Shown one piece after another: positions 1-14,252 of a stretch of DNA of 64,000 nt. The DNA comes from Volutella citrinella (lineage: Eukaryota > Ascomycota > Sordariomycetes > Hypocreales > Nectriaceae). The notes beneath the pieces were generated by a model, which saw only the letters and a program-made list of their open reading frames with translations, was not told where the DNA came from and did not search any database. Numbering within the stretch: position 1 is the stretch's first letter; the number at the start of each line of letters is the position of its first letter. The position numbers were made by a program, and so were the translations under genes. The stretch covers positions 186,001-250,000 of the forward strand of contig JAWZSP010000009.1 of NCBI GenBank assembly GCA_034401135.1, written 5' to 3'.

Positions 1-356
1 TTAATATACCTTTTTTAATTATTTTTTTATAAAAGATAGAAGATAGTTAATAAGCTTATATAATACACAGCTTAATATATATATAATAGAAACTAAGTAA
101 ATTTTATAAAAAATATTATACTTAATATCTTAATTATAATATTAGTTTATAATAAGTTATAATTAGTATTTAATAGATATAATAAATAGCAGCCTTCTTA
201 TTTATTAAGGTCTTTATACTATTAAAAGTTATAAGAAGGTTATAATAAACTTTTATAACTATAAGTATAAAGATAAAGTTATCTATACTAAATAACCTAA
301 CGCTGGGCTTGTGCTAGCTATATTATAATACCTTTCCCCTAGCTTTTTATTAAGTA

Positions 357-444
357 AGCAGCTAAGTAAATAACTAAGCCAGTAGCTAAGTAAGTAACTA
401 AGCTAGTAGCTAAGTAAGCTAACGCTTATATATATATATATATA
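357..444. repeat. 24-bp tandem repeat followed by TA microsatellite
   Basis: A unit of 24 bp containing AGCTAAGTAAGTAACTAAGC occurs at 357-380 (variant) and 381-404, with a partial third copy at 405-426. It runs directly into a pure TA run at about 427-444. It lies within RIP-mutated DNA and no function is apparent. Confidence 0.75.
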
Positions 445-879
445 CACACTTCTCCTGCCTGCTACTTTGCTAACAACCTTGAGATACTACTAATTAACAC
501 TCTCTTTATTTTTAAGGGCTTTCTTTTAGAGAAAATAATTAACTTTAAGCTATTAATTAAAAGCTTAAACTTATAAAATATCTAAACTAATATATAATCC
601 GACGAGATACTAATATATCTCTTAATATTTAGATATAAATTAATAAGTATAGATTATATAAAAGCTAAGAAAAGTATCTACTTCTTATAAATAGGAAATA
701 AAGGCCTGAAGAAGGATATCTTTTCTAAAATTAAAAAGAAGAATAGTAATTAAGTAAAAAAGCTAGTAGAAGTAGTAGAAAAGCTATAAAAAAAAGTATA
801 TAATAAGTAGTAATAAGGGCCTAGCTTAATAAAGTAATTTAAACCACTAGTCGCTTTATCTATTAAAATTTTATAATTT

Positions 880-1313
880 ATAATATTATAATTATATTCT
901 TTTATAAAAGGAGTTATTTTTTTATAAAAGTAGTTTATACTTATTATAAGCCTTATTTAAATAGATATATTCTCTAGCTCTATATCTTTTTTAATTATAG
1001 TTTTAGTAAATAATTTCTTTATTTTTATTTATTATTTTTATTATTATTAGTCTTAGTATATACTTATATAATATATTAACTTATAAGATATTATAATTAT
1101 TATATTAGTATTATTAATTTTTCTTTTAAAAATATTTAAAATAGTAAAGATTAAAGTTCTTTTTTTTTTATATACCTTTCTTTCTTAATATTACTTATAC
1201 TATTATTTATTAATCTTAATTATTATAATAATATATTTAATTAAAATATTAAAGTAATTAGTTTTAAATAGTTTATTTTTAACTTTTTTTTTTAACTTTT
1301 AGTAAAAGTATTT
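880..1313 (-). mobile_element. Left fragment of inverted family-B Gypsy element (B1)
   Basis: The reverse complement of about 1060-1313 aligns with the gag region of the intact-ended B element (about 7780-8030). The match breaks exactly at 1313, where the element-A LTR begins, and resumes at 16019 after element A ends. A gag zinc-knuckle remnant ending in a KEC-like motif can be read on the minus strand at about 885-935. The element probably continues left, possibly beyond the window, but the match becomes too weak to follow below about 880. Confidence 0.7.
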
Positions 1314-1515
1314 TATAAGAGAAAACTTATAATATATATAACCTAGACTAGCTTATAAACTATAAAAGCTATAAAGACTGTATATAGATATACTAGCTAC
1401 TAAATAAAAAACTATATACTAAGATTACTTAGAACTTATAAGTAAAAGTTAATATAGTAGCTTACTCTTAACTATATATTTATTCTTAGTTTTAGTTTAT
1501 AGCTATATTATTATA
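1314..1515 (+). repeat. 5' LTR of element A
   Basis: This 202-bp direct repeat is matched by 15817-16018 over its whole length, differing mostly by transitions. The preceding five bases TATTT recur directly after the 3' LTR. Confidence 0.88.
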
Positions 1516-4500
1516 ATTCTTTTACTTTTTAAGAAATTAGTATAAAGTATATTTTAACTAAGAGAGTCTATTTTTATATATAATATAATATTTTTAATTA
1601 TTTTAAGAGTATATATCCCTTTCTTATCTAACTAACTATTATTACTTAATAATAAAAGGTTGATATTATTAATTAAGACCTTAAAATAAAAGCAGTACTT
1701 TTATATAAGTATAGAATATAAAAGCCTTATAATAAACCTTATAATAGCTATTTTATAATAAGTAGTAAACTAGAATAAGCTTATCTACTAGCTACTTACT
1801 AAATATTTTTTTAACCTTAGCTATAAATATAAATACCTACTTATTTATAATTATAAGATATTATAAGAAGATAACCTTAATACTATTATTAATAATTAGA
1901 TTAAAGTAATTAAAACTAGTAATAATTTTAAGAAGTATATTATTATAATATAAAGGATTAATTAAGCCCTTACTAAAACTTTCTATAAGATTTAATAGTA
2001 TTAGTAAATATATATTAATAGGTTACTAAATAACCCTATTTAAAAAGACTTTATTAGTTTTATATAATAAAAGTATATCGACCCTTATATATATAAATAA
2101 TAACTTTATAATAAATTAAAAAGCCTTTAATAAAAAAAAGCTAAAAGACCTTTTAAATTCTTCTAATTATAAAGTGTAATTTATATCTTATTAAGTACTA
2201 AAAGAATTAATACTAATACTATCTTAGCTTACTATTTCTATTATTACTTATAAAAAAACTTATAAAATAAGATAGACTGCTAGATAATTAACTTTTATAA
2301 AGTTTATAATATTATTAATAAAGCTAAAAAGATATAAATATATCTTAGTTATATTTATACTAACTAATTAGTAAACTATTATAAAAGAAATATAAATAAA
2401 ATAAGCTATATACTTATATACCTAAACTACTACTTTATAAATAATACTAATTATAATATTAAAAAGAAAAGATAGTAGTTAAACTAATCTATACCTTAGT
2501 ATTTAAAAGAAAGGAATATAAAGAGCTTTATATAAAGTATTTATTATAAATATAAGCAGCCTAATTATAAAAAGGCTGACTACTTTATATATAAATACTA
2601 AGATAGTACTATCCTAATCTTAAAAGCCCTTACTAAACTACTACCTAGGGCTTAAGTATAAAAGGTTTATTAAAAAATAAATATTAATAAGTTATTAAAA
2701 AATAAATAAGTATTAATAAAAAAGTAATAATATTAATACTTAAACTTATTATTATACTTATTAATAAGATTATTATAAGCTAAGCTATTATACTTTATAG
2801 CTATATAAAAAACTAAGTAGTTATAAATATAGATATAGTAATATAAATAGACCTTATTAATAACTACTTTATAATAAAGCTAGGTCTCTAACTACTTTCT
2901 AACTATATAATACCTGAACTTTAAAATTAGTAGGGTATTATAAAATAAATAAAAAGTAAAGCTTATTAGCTAACTTTCTTTTTTATTAATAGTAAAGGCT
3001 AGCTAAGAAAAGTATATAAGACCTTTATTAAAATAGATAGGCTTAAGAAGATAAGTAACTTATTAATATTAAATAACTTAATAAAAAAGAAAGGTATCTT
3101 TATAATTATAATAACTTATTACTAATTTTATAAACCTATCTTTATTATAGACCCTAAGTTAATTATATATAAGATTTTTAAAAAAGGATATAAAGTATAT
3201 ATCTTTTATATTTATAGTACTATTTTTAGTAAAGATAAGGTAATTAAGTCCTTAAATAGAAATAAGTAACCTAAGAATATAAGACTTTTAATAAAGCTTA
3301 TAAACTTTATAAAAGCTTTTAATAAAAACTTAATAAAATAGCTACTTATTTTATAAGATATAGAGTATATAATTAATATTATAAAAAGTAAGACTCTACT
3401 CTTTAAGCTACTATACTTATTAAATAAAAAATAAAGTTAGGTATTTTATAAATATATTACTAAGTACTTAGCCTTTAATTATATTAAGTACTCTAAGAGC
3501 TTTATAAGAGCCCTAATCCTATTTATATTTAAAAAGGATAGTATACTCTATTTATATATAAATTACTATAGTCTTAATATAGTTATAATTAAGAATTACT
3601 ACCTTCTTTTACTAATTAAAAACTTTCTAGACTATTTTTTAAAAGTAAAGTAGATTTCTATTATTAATATCTAAGATATATACTATTATATTTATATTAA
3701 GAAAAATAACTATTAGAAAATAGCTTTTTATATATAATATAAATATTTTAAATATATAGTTATACTTTTTAACTTAATTAATATACTAGCTACTTTTTAA
3801 ATATATATTTACTAAATATTTATTAAGTTATTAAATACTTACTATATTATATATCTTAATAATATTATTATTTACTTAGAAACCTAAGAAGAATATATTT
3901 AGTACTTTTAAAAGGTTCTCTAAAAGTTATAAGTTATATAGCTTTATATAAAACTATTAAAATATATATTCTATTAGTAAGAGGTAGACTTTCTTAGCTA
4001 TTATATTATTTAAGAAAAAGTAAGTATAGAGTTAGAGTATATATAAGCTATTACTAAGTAATAATTATTAAAATCTATCTAAGACTTTTAAGTCTTCTTA
4101 GGATTTTATAACTTTTATTAAAAATTTATCTTCTATTATTTAAAAATAGCCTTACTTTTAATAAACCTTTTAAAAAGAAGTTATAAAAGTAAGTAAGTCA
4201 GGGAGTTTTAATAAATAGAATATACTATAATTATATTTAGTAAGCTAAAAGCTGCCTTTAGTTTTATAATTATTCTTTATTACTAAGATCTTATACTTTT
4301 TAGCTAAGTAGAGATAGATACTTCTAATTAAGTAATTATAAGTATCTTAGCTTAGTAATATAATAACTAATAGTATTTAGTTATATACTTTTTATATAAA
4401 CTATTAAAGATAGAAAATTAATAGAACGCAGGGTAATAAGAGCTTCTTATAGTTCTTAAATTAATTAAGTATTAAAATTACTATTTTTAAAAACTTTTTA

Positions 4501-6575
4501 AATATTTTATATTTCTTACTAACTATAAAGCGCTTTAATAAATCCTTAAGGCTTTTATAAAAAATCTTTAAAAAAGACTTATAAGATAGGTATATTAACT
4601 TTTAAAGTTTGATTTTAAAATATAATACTACTTAAGAGTAAATAACCTTATAGATAGGCTGTCTTATAAGCCTAACTATATAAAAAGTCAGCTTATATAT
4701 AGTAATATATTACTAAGTTTAGCTTATAAGCTTAACTTAATAAAAGACCTTTTCTTAGATATATAGTAAATAATTATAAATTAAAAAAAAAAGTCTAAAA
4801 TATCTTAAGTATTTATTTAAATAGTTAAGTCTAGCTTAGTTAGACTAGCTATAGCCTAGATAATTATAACTCTTACTTTATAATAATATAGCCTATTTTA
4901 TAAGCTATCTTTATATATAATATAAGTAATAATATTTAAAGTATAGACTAAAGTATAAATAGGACTAGCTTAAAAAAGTCTTATTATAAAACCTGCTTCT
5001 TAAAGTAATACTTATTAAAAATATATAAAAGACTTAGAATAAGCTAGAGTTATTATTTTAGATTAATATATCCTATACTTTATTATAAAAAAACTTATAG
5101 AAAGTGAAATAGTATTTCTAGTATAGCTATTATATAAGCTAGAAAGTATTAGTTAAAAAGCTATAGATTATTAATTTAAAATACTTAGTATATATAAATG
5201 CAGTATATATTAATATTAAAAAGAAGAATTATATAATAGATTATATAAGTATATTATTCTTTAAAAAGAGATTTATTATTTTAAAAAAGCTATTTTTATA
5301 AAGTAAGATCTTTTAGTATTATTATAATAACCCTTAGTTAGGGTATATAAAAGTAATAAAAATTATAAAACTAATCTTAAAAAAGTTCTATTAAGTTAAT
5401 TTTATAAAAAATATAAAAGAATATATTAAGACTTATAAGTATTACTAAGATATTTATATATTAAAGTATTACTTATATAAAAAGCTTTAACTATTACTAT
5501 TATTATTATACTTATTCTAGGAAATTAATATAGACTTTATTATAAGCTTGTTATAAAATATATAGCTTAAGAGCAAGCTAGCTAATATAATTCTTATAAT
5601 TATTTATTAAATAACTAAGTATACTCTATTTATTCTAATTATTAAGTAACTTAATATAATGCAATTAGTAAGTATTTTATATAAATATATTAAATATAAG
5701 TATAGGATATTAAAAGGAATTATTAATAATAAAAACAAGCTCTTTATAAGTTAATTCTAAGTAGACTTAATTAAAAAGTAAGTAATTAAATAGTGCTTAT
5801 TAATAGTATACTACTCTTAGATAGATAAATAGATAGAGTAGCTTAACTAGATATTAGAGAAGTATCTATAAATCTATATTAAGAGCTTTTTATAAAACTA
5901 AGTAACTTATTTTTAAAAAGCAGAGTTTATATATAATAATAGTTATTATAATATAATTAGTATATCTTTAATAAAAATATTAATAAGATACTATCCTTAT
6001 ATTATTAAGTATATTTCTAAATCTATAAAGACTAAGGTCTAAAATATATAAAAATATATTAAGAAAATTATAAGCTTTTACTAAAAGACTGCTAAATTAT
6101 AAAAGATAGTTATAAAATTATAAATAAAATATTATAATAGGCTATATAAAGAGCAGATTCTTAAAAAGAGCTAGATAGTTAGCCTCTTTATATAAAACTT
6201 CTATTTTAAATATAAAAAACTCACGCCTTACTTTATTAAAATAAAGGTTATTAAGTATATTAATAAGTAAGCTTATTAAGTTAAATTACCTACTAAATAC
6301 TAATATATATATAATATAATATTAGTTATATTATTAGAACCCTAAACTAAAAAAGTAGTAAGAAAATAATTACTAATTAATTACCTTAATCTTAAAAAAG
6401 AAAAAGAGGAGTAAGAAGTTAAGAAGATTATTATATATAAAACTAATAGAATATAAATATTCTACTAAGTTAAGTAGTTAGGCTAATTAGTAAAATATAA
6501 TACTTAGAAACTAAAGAAGTATTTTATAAATATAAAAAAAAAAGTCTAGGCTTACTATAAATAGAAAAAGTATTA
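1516..6575 (+). pseudogene. Decayed gag-pol of element A
   Basis: Reading through stops, a gag CCHC zinc knuckle is visible at 2542-2583, with the cysteines and histidine turned to tyrosine by C-to-T or G-to-A changes. A reverse transcriptase core follows at about 3520-3960, covering the KKD, Y..LN, YPLPLI, TKLDI and YLDDIL-like blocks of Ty3/Gypsy RT. The integrase core lies at about 5520-5760, with remnants resembling the IxIDFI, VDRFTK and SDRGSLFTSQF blocks. The order gag, RT, integrase defines Ty3/Gypsy (Metaviridae-type). None of it can encode protein now. The 3' part of the element resumes at 14253 after the B2 insertion. Confidence 0.82.
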
Positions 6576-7100
6576 TATCAGAACTTAATACTAATACACT
6601 ATGCCTATATAAAGCGCATAGAATAAAAGAACTTAAGTAAAGAATTATAACTAATTAATAATAGATTACTAAGACTATATAATAATCCTTATAATCTATA
6701 CTAAGCAAACTAATTAATAATAAATTACTAGGACTATATAATAATTCCTATAATTTATACTAAGTAAACTAATTAGGAATAGATTATTAAGATTATTATT
6801 ATAATCCTTATAATCTAGGATAAATAAAAAATAAGTAGTAGGCTATATAATAAAGGACTAGATAAATTATATAGACTTATAAAAAGTATATATTTAGTAT
6901 AAGCAGCTTTTTAGCTATTAATATAACTTAGTTACTTTAATTACTTTAATTAATTATTACCTAATATAATAGTATAATTACTATACCTAGGATTATAGCT
7001 AACTTATTTAAAGCTTAATATATACTATATTAAATTACTAATATAAACCCTTAGTATATTATACTAAGTTTATATAATTAGAACCTACCTAATTATTATA
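6576..7100 (+). repeat. 5' LTR of B2 with internal 59-bp tandem repeat
   Basis: This 525-bp LTR is repeated at 13723-14247. It contains a tandem array of a 59-bp unit: 6650-6708, 6709-6767 and a partial third copy at 6768-6821. Each unit carries an ACTAATTA start and an ATTACTA core. Other family-B LTRs here are shorter (372 and 414 bp) because they carry about one unit. Confidence 0.88.
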
Positions 7101-10100
7101 TATTAATAGCTCTTATTTAGTATAACTTTATATATTATTAAATAATATCTCTTTACTTAACTATATCTAGAACTAACTTATAAGCTAATATATTTAATAA
7201 TAATATCTAGAGTACTAAAGCTCTGCCTATATATAATAGTACTAATACAACTTATAATAAGACTAATACTAAAGTTATATAACTTTATAACCTTATTACT
7301 AGTATAAAAGAATATATAAATACCTTATTACTAAACCCCTTACTAATACTTATAAAGGACCCTAGAGTAAATATATACTTATTATAGCTAATAATATTTA
7401 AAAAATATATAAATAATATTATATTATTTCTTACCTACTTTAATATTTACTTTAAGTTTTACTTTAATACTTTAATAAGTAGTAAAGCTAAAGTCCTTTT
7501 TACTTAAAGATATTTCAAAAGTATTGCTACTATATAGTTTAAACTTATTATAAAAGACTACTTAAAAAATAACCTAGACTTAAGAAATTAAGAAACCTAG
7601 GATATCTTTACAAACTGAGATAACTTTAAAGAAGTACTATATAATATATTTAGAAATATAAATAAGGAATGCTAAGTTATAGTATAACTTCTTAAACTTA
7701 AATAAACTAAATCTACTATAGCTTATAAAGCTATATTTAGATAAATCTTAGTTAAGCTTAGATAGGATAAGAAACTGCTAATAAAATACTTCTATTATAA
7801 ACTAAAAAAAGAAGTTAAGAATAAACTATTTAAAACTAACTACTTTAATACCTTAATAAAATATATTATAATAGTAGTTAAGATTGATAAATAATAGTAT
7901 AAATAATACTAGGAAAAAGCAGTATATAAAAAAGAAGGGAACTTTAACTTATACTACCTTAAGTATTTTAAGAGTAAAAACTAATAATATTAATATAATT
8001 ATACTTTTTAAACCAATACCTCTTATAGTATTAAATCAGGACCTATAAAACTTAGAGCTATTAAAATAGATAAAAAAGATATTACTTATTATAATTATAA
8101 AAAGAAAGGATACTTTAAATAAGAATATAAAGAACCTAAAAAATAAATCTACTTTATATTAATCTAAGAAGACACTTAATAACTTTAAGTTATAAAGTAA
8201 GATATAAAAGTCTATAATATAAGACAACCCCTATATAATATATAGTATAACTTATATAAAGTATATAACTAATATAATTATAAAATAAATAATTATAGCC
8301 TTAAATATTAAATAGTAGAGGTAATAAATAATAATAATAACCTAGCTAAATAGATTATTACTAAAAAAAATAAACAAATTATAAAAGTATACTTTAGATA
8401 ATATATAACTATAAAACCTAAGTATAGGGATCTACTATATACTATATATTAGTATAAGATTTACTACTTTACTAGTTAATAATATAAAATATAGTATAAA
8501 AAGATAATAAAAGGGTTAAGTACTAATAAAGAAAATAAGGTAGCTTAGCAACCTATTTATAAGGATAAAGAAATAAACTATATAAATCTATTTAAGAAAT
8601 AGTTAGAAGAATAAGGCAAGTTTATCTATAAAATAGACAAAAAGGTTAAAATAGATACTAAGTAATAAAAAAAAGAATAATAAGTTTGCCCTAACCTAGA
8701 CATATACCTACTATAATAACTATAAGTAATAAAAGCTATATATAAAGTATAGGAATAATTCTAATTAAAAGATAAAGAAAAAGATAAGAGCTCCTAGGAT
8801 AATTCTAACTTAGAAGGATATAAAAAAATCAAGCTAATACCTATCTAATAATAAGTAATAATTAAATAAACTAAAAAGAATACTAAGGTCTAAGCCCTAG
8901 TATAAAAGATTAGAGTAGAAAATACTAACCTTAGACTATCTAAGGAAAATATAAAATAAGTAATAGCTCTTAGACTAGACCTAAGACTAAAAGAAATTAA
9001 CTAGGATTATAACTTAAATAGTAATATAGTAAGAGGACCTTATATAAAAACTATAACTAAAGATATAAAAAATTAATTTAAAACTAGCTATAAGTAGAAA
9101 ATAATTAAATATAAAAAGAAGGTATAATATAACTATTATTTTACTATTTATACTACCTAATAGCCCTATTATACTTAGATATAAAAACACTTTATAAAAA
9201 AAGACAACTTATAGCTTAAAGCAGGACACTTAGAATACCTCTTAATCTTATAGATCTAATACTTTAACTACTATTATAACTTATACTTAGCTAATAAATA
9301 GAAAGGAAAAAGTTTCCTATTTAGGGCATCTTGTAATAATAAGGCCCTAGGAATAATAAATACTTAATAGACTTATTATATAATAAAAAAGACTAATAAC
9401 TAATATATTAAAATTAGAAGAATATTAAAAAAGGGATACTTAGCTAAAAAATACTAGAACTGCCAGGACCCCTTATACCCTAAATACTATAAAAAAAAGA
9501 AAAAAGAATTTAAAAAGATAGAGGTTACTAAAACGCTCTATAAGCTATTAAAAAATACAGGCTCTTAAGGATCGAGCTATTAGTAGAACATAGACCTATA
9601 TATAGACTTAATAATATTAAAGAAAATAAACTATAATAGTAATTAAAAATAGTAGTTAGGATTAAAAAATATATACTTATAGTACTAATTAATAGTAGTA
9701 TAGAAAAAAACTATCTCTTAGTAGACTTAGTTAACTGACTATAAATACTATAAATAGAAAAAAAAGATAGTTACTCCCTACTTAAAAGTAATAGTAATAA
9801 ATTCGCTTATAATTAAAAACAAGTTATTAAAAAATCTAAGCACCTTAAGATATTTATTAATAGATAAAATAAAAAGATAGATTATAATATTATAAAAATC
9901 AATAATAATATTATCCTTAGATATTAGTAATTATATAAATATAACCTACTTATTAACTAGTAGACTAGCTATATTAAGAACTAACTTAATATTAATAGAA
10001 ATAAGCTCTTAATAATAATAAAGAGATCTTATACTTTAACTAAATATAAGTTACTTAGTAATAGTTTAAATATAATAAATATTTATACTACTTTAAAAAA

Positions 10101-13100
10101 GATAAAAATAAAACATATATAAGAATAGATATATAGGCTATAAAAAATAATTATCTAAACTAAAGGATAACTCAGGCAGCTTAATAAAGACTTAAAAAAA
10201 TAATAAAAAAATAAGAAAGCTATACTTAACAAGCTTATTAATATCTTATAATAATATTAGAAATATTAATAAGTATTTACTAAAAAACTAGAAATAGGAT
10301 TACTAGAACTAGAGTAATAAGACTATAAGATTATACTTAAAAATAAAAAGATAATAAAGTTCTTCTCTATCTATAACCTTAACTAAACTAAGCTAAGAGT
10401 ACTTAAAAAGTATCTTAAAAAAATACTTAAAAAAGGTTATATTTAAGTCTTGAACTTAAAAACTAGATACCCTATTATATTTATACTTAAAAAGAATAGC
10501 AAACTAAGACTTATAATTAACTATTATTAATTTAATAAAAGCACTTTTAAAAATAGAACTTTATTACTACTAATTATAAAAATAAAAGACTGCTTATAGA
10601 AAAAGAAGATCTTTATTATACTTAATCTTAAAAAAGCTTATAATTTTATTAAGGTTAAAGAAGGGCATAAGTAGAAAACCGCCTTTAGAACCAAATTCAG
10701 ACTATTTAAATACCTAGTTATACTATTTAAACTTATAAATATACTAGCAACCTTTTAAAAAATAATTAATTATATACTATAAGAATACCTTGATATCTTT
10801 ATTATCTATTACTTAAATAATATCTTAATCTTTTTAAATAATAAGGGAGAATACTAAGAATATATTTATAAAGTACTATAGAAATTATAAGATACTAAAC
10901 TATTAGTAAAACTAGAGAAAAGCAAATTCTATATATAAAAAGTAAAATTCTTAGGATATATTATCTCTTATAATAAAATCAAGATAGACTTAAAGAAGAT
11001 AGTAATAATTAAAGACTAGCCTAACTTAATAAAAGACTTTAAGATTAAAAATATCTAATCCTTCTTAGGATTTGCTAACTACTACTAAAAGTTTATTTAA
11101 GACTTTAGTAAGATAGTAGCACTCTTAATTAACCTTATAAAGAAAAAATAACCCTTTATTTAAGGAATAAAGTAATAAAAAGTTTTTAAAAAACTATAAG
11201 ATACTATATTAATAGAACTAATACTTACTATATTTAACTTAGAATAACTTATTAAATTAGAAACTAATACCTTAAATAGAAGACTAAAAGTTATAATAAG
11301 TTAGAAGGATAATAATAAAAAACTATACCTAATTGCCTTTTACTTTTATAAACTCACCCTTATAAAAATAAACTACCTAATTTATAATAAAGAGTTCTTA
11401 GCTATTATTAATAATTTCAAAGAATTTAAATAATACTTTATAAAAAGTAAATACTAAGTTAAAATATATACTAATTATAAGAATATTAGATACTTTATAA
11501 TAATATAAAAACTAAATAGTAGATAACTATACTATATAGAATACTTAGCTAAATTCAACTATATAATTATTTACTATAAGGGCTTAAAAAATAAAAAAGC
11601 TAATACTATTAGTTAAAGACTAGACTTTATAAAAAGAATGCCTAAGATAGAAATATAACTACTACACTTTACCTTAGAAAAATATATAGTTTAATATACT
11701 ATAAAAGAAATAATATAATTCTACTAGATAATACCTATACTAAAAGAAAAAAAAAACAAAGTATAGTAAATATATATACCTAAGGAAATATAGGATGCAC
11801 TTATTAAAGAAGTTTATAAGCACCTCTTATATAGATATTAAAGTATTAAGAAGATAATAAAATAATTATAATAAAGCTATATCTTTTTAAAAATAAAGTA
11901 GAAGGTTAAAAATATCCTTAAATAGTACAACTTATATAAAAAAATAAAGTTACCTAAGTATATACCTTATAGAAAGTTATAACTATTATTAGTTAGTAAG
12001 TAACTATAATATTTAATTATAATAGATTTTATTATTAAACTATTATTATTACTTAACCTTATTACTAGTATATACTTTAATAATATATATATAATAATAG
12101 ATAGATTTACTAAATTTATATACTATATCCTTTATAAAAAAGATATAGACTTAGAACAGTTAGTATTTATATTTAATAAGAATATTATTATAGTATATAG
12201 ACTATTAATAGAAGTTATCTTAGATAGAGGACTAATATTTATATTAAAATTTAATTAAAACCTTATAAATATAATAAGACTTAACTATAAACTTATTATA
12301 GCTTTTAAAGTATAAATAGATAGATAAATAAAATAACTTAACTAAGAGATAGAATAATATCTTAAGTATTATATTAACTATATATAAAATAATTAAGTAG
12401 AACTACTACTAATAATATAACTATTATATAATTTATTATATTATAATAGTATTAAAATAATACTTATTATAATACTTTATAATTATAACCTAGATATATA
12501 TAAAGAAGTATATAATAGACTATAAAATATTAAGGTAATAATTAAATCTAACTAACTTAAAGTAATATATTAGGAAATAAAGACCAAACTTAAATATATT
12601 TATAATTAGATAGTAAAATACTATAATAAAAAAAAATTAAAAGGACTAATTTTTATAAAAAGAGATATAGTCTACCTATTTATAAAAAACCTTATAATAA
12701 AATAATAAAATAAAAAATTAAACTATAAGTTTATCAGACCTTTTAAAATTAAAAAACAGATCTTAGAAAATAATTATAAACTCAACTTATTAAAAACTAT
12801 CTATATATACCTAATTTTCTATATTTTATTACTAAAATCAGCTAAAGATATAATATAAGTTTAAATAATAACTAGTATTATAAAACTAGTATTAGTAATT
12901 AAAATACTCCTAGATATAGAATAGATAGTAAAAAAAATTATTAGTTATAAATAAATAAATAGAATCATAAAATACTAAATTAAATAAAAAGACTAGTTAG
13001 AATTAGAAAATATATAAGAACTCTTAGAAAACCTTACTTACTATTTAAAGAAACTATAGAAATATTTAAAGAATTAATAAAGAAAATAATAAACTAATTA

Positions 13101-13722
13101 ATAATATTAACAGCTCTTACTACTTAAGCCTCCCTAATAGAACGCTATTTAGCTAATAGAGTACTACTTAAGGAAATAATACTATCCTCCTTATCCAGCT
13201 CCTGTAAACTATACTTAATTAAGGAAGTACTCTTATCCCTAAGAAGCCTCTTTTAGTAATAAAGATGACTTAAATAAGTTATAATTTCCTCTAATTTCTC
13301 CTCCTCCTTCTTAATATCTTTATTTAACTTCTATTATATAGAAGTATTATATACTACTAAGAAAATTAGTAAGGAAATAATAAAATACTAAGAATACTAA
13401 TAGAAAGGAGTAATATTTATATTATTACAGGCGCAATTATATTAGATATACTTAGAATAATATAATAATTTACTAAATATTTAATAAACTAATTTATTTT
13501 TAAAATAATAAGAATATAATATATTAACTATAAAACCTTTAATAGTAATATAATTAGCTAGAAAAGTATACTACTAGGTCTTAATAAATTTAAAAGCAGT
13601 ACTTAATATAATAATAATCAGCGCAAGATAATTATAAGTCTAAGTTCGTAAGACCTATATAATAAACTAATATAAGTTACTTATCTAGCCTTAAGGTCAA
13701 GGCCTTATAAAAAGAGATATTA
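7101..13722 (+). pseudogene. Decayed gag-pol of element B2
   Basis: Frames are broken, but the Ty3/Gypsy order is clear. A gag CCHC knuckle lies at 8087-8128 with its cysteines changed to tyrosine. The RT is at about 10440-10990, including GYI, YPIIFILKK, LRLIINYY and TAFRTKF-like blocks. An RNase H block reading AFYFYKLT...INYLIYNKEFLAI lies near 11335-11410. The integrase is at about 11800-12260, with IIIDFI, IIIDRFTK and LDRG-like blocks. A chromodomain-like tail (IKYxIKxKDxLELEN) lies near 12960-13050. A chromodomain after integrase is typical of chromovirus-type Gypsy elements. It is fully inactivated by RIP. Confidence 0.82.
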
Positions 13723-14247
13723 TATTAGAACTTAATACTAATATATTATACCTATATAAAGTATATAAAATAAAAGAACCTAAGTAAAGAACTGTAATTA
13801 ATTAATAATAAATTACTAGAACTATATAGTAATCCTTATAATCTATACTAAGTAAACTAATTAATAATAGATTACTAGGACTATATAGTAATCTTTATAA
13901 TTTATATTAAGTAAACTAATTAAGAATAGATTACTAAGATTACTATTATAATCCTTATAATCTAGGATAAATAAAAAACAAGTAGTAAGCTATATAATAA
14001 AGGACTAGATAAATTATATAGACTTATAAAGAGTATATATCTAGTATAAACAGCTCTTTAATTATTAATATAACTTAATTACTTTAATTATTTTAATTAA
14101 CTATTACTTAATATAATAGTATAATTACTATACCTAGGATTATAATTAACTTATTTAAAGCTTAGTATATACTATATTAGACTGCTAATATAAACCCTTA
14201 GTATATTATACTAGGTTTATATAATTAGAACCTACTTAATTATTATA
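13723..14247 (+). repeat. 3' LTR of B2
   Basis: This is a 525-bp copy of 6576-7100. It is followed by TATTA at 14248-14252, matching the five bases before the 5' LTR. The 59-bp internal array is retained at about 13797-13970. Confidence 0.88.
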
Positions 14248-14252
14248 TATTA

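Larger units (their letters stand above)
6576..14247 (+). mobile_element. Family-B Ty3/Gypsy retrotransposon B2, nested in element A
   Basis: Direct LTRs of equal length (525 bp, 6576-7100 and 13723-14247) bound a 7.7-kb element. The TSD TATTA stands at 6571-6575 and 14248-14252. The LTR start TATCAG corresponds to TGTCAG in the unmutated solo copy at 18296-18709, which confirms the terminus. Internal pol remnants read on the + strand. It is inserted downstream of the integrase region of element A, so it is the youngest of the three stacked insertions. Confidence 0.9.

Noticed and set aside
427..444. TA run as a replication origin or centromere signal
   Set aside because: It is a plain microsatellite inside RIP-mutated DNA and nothing specific supports an origin.
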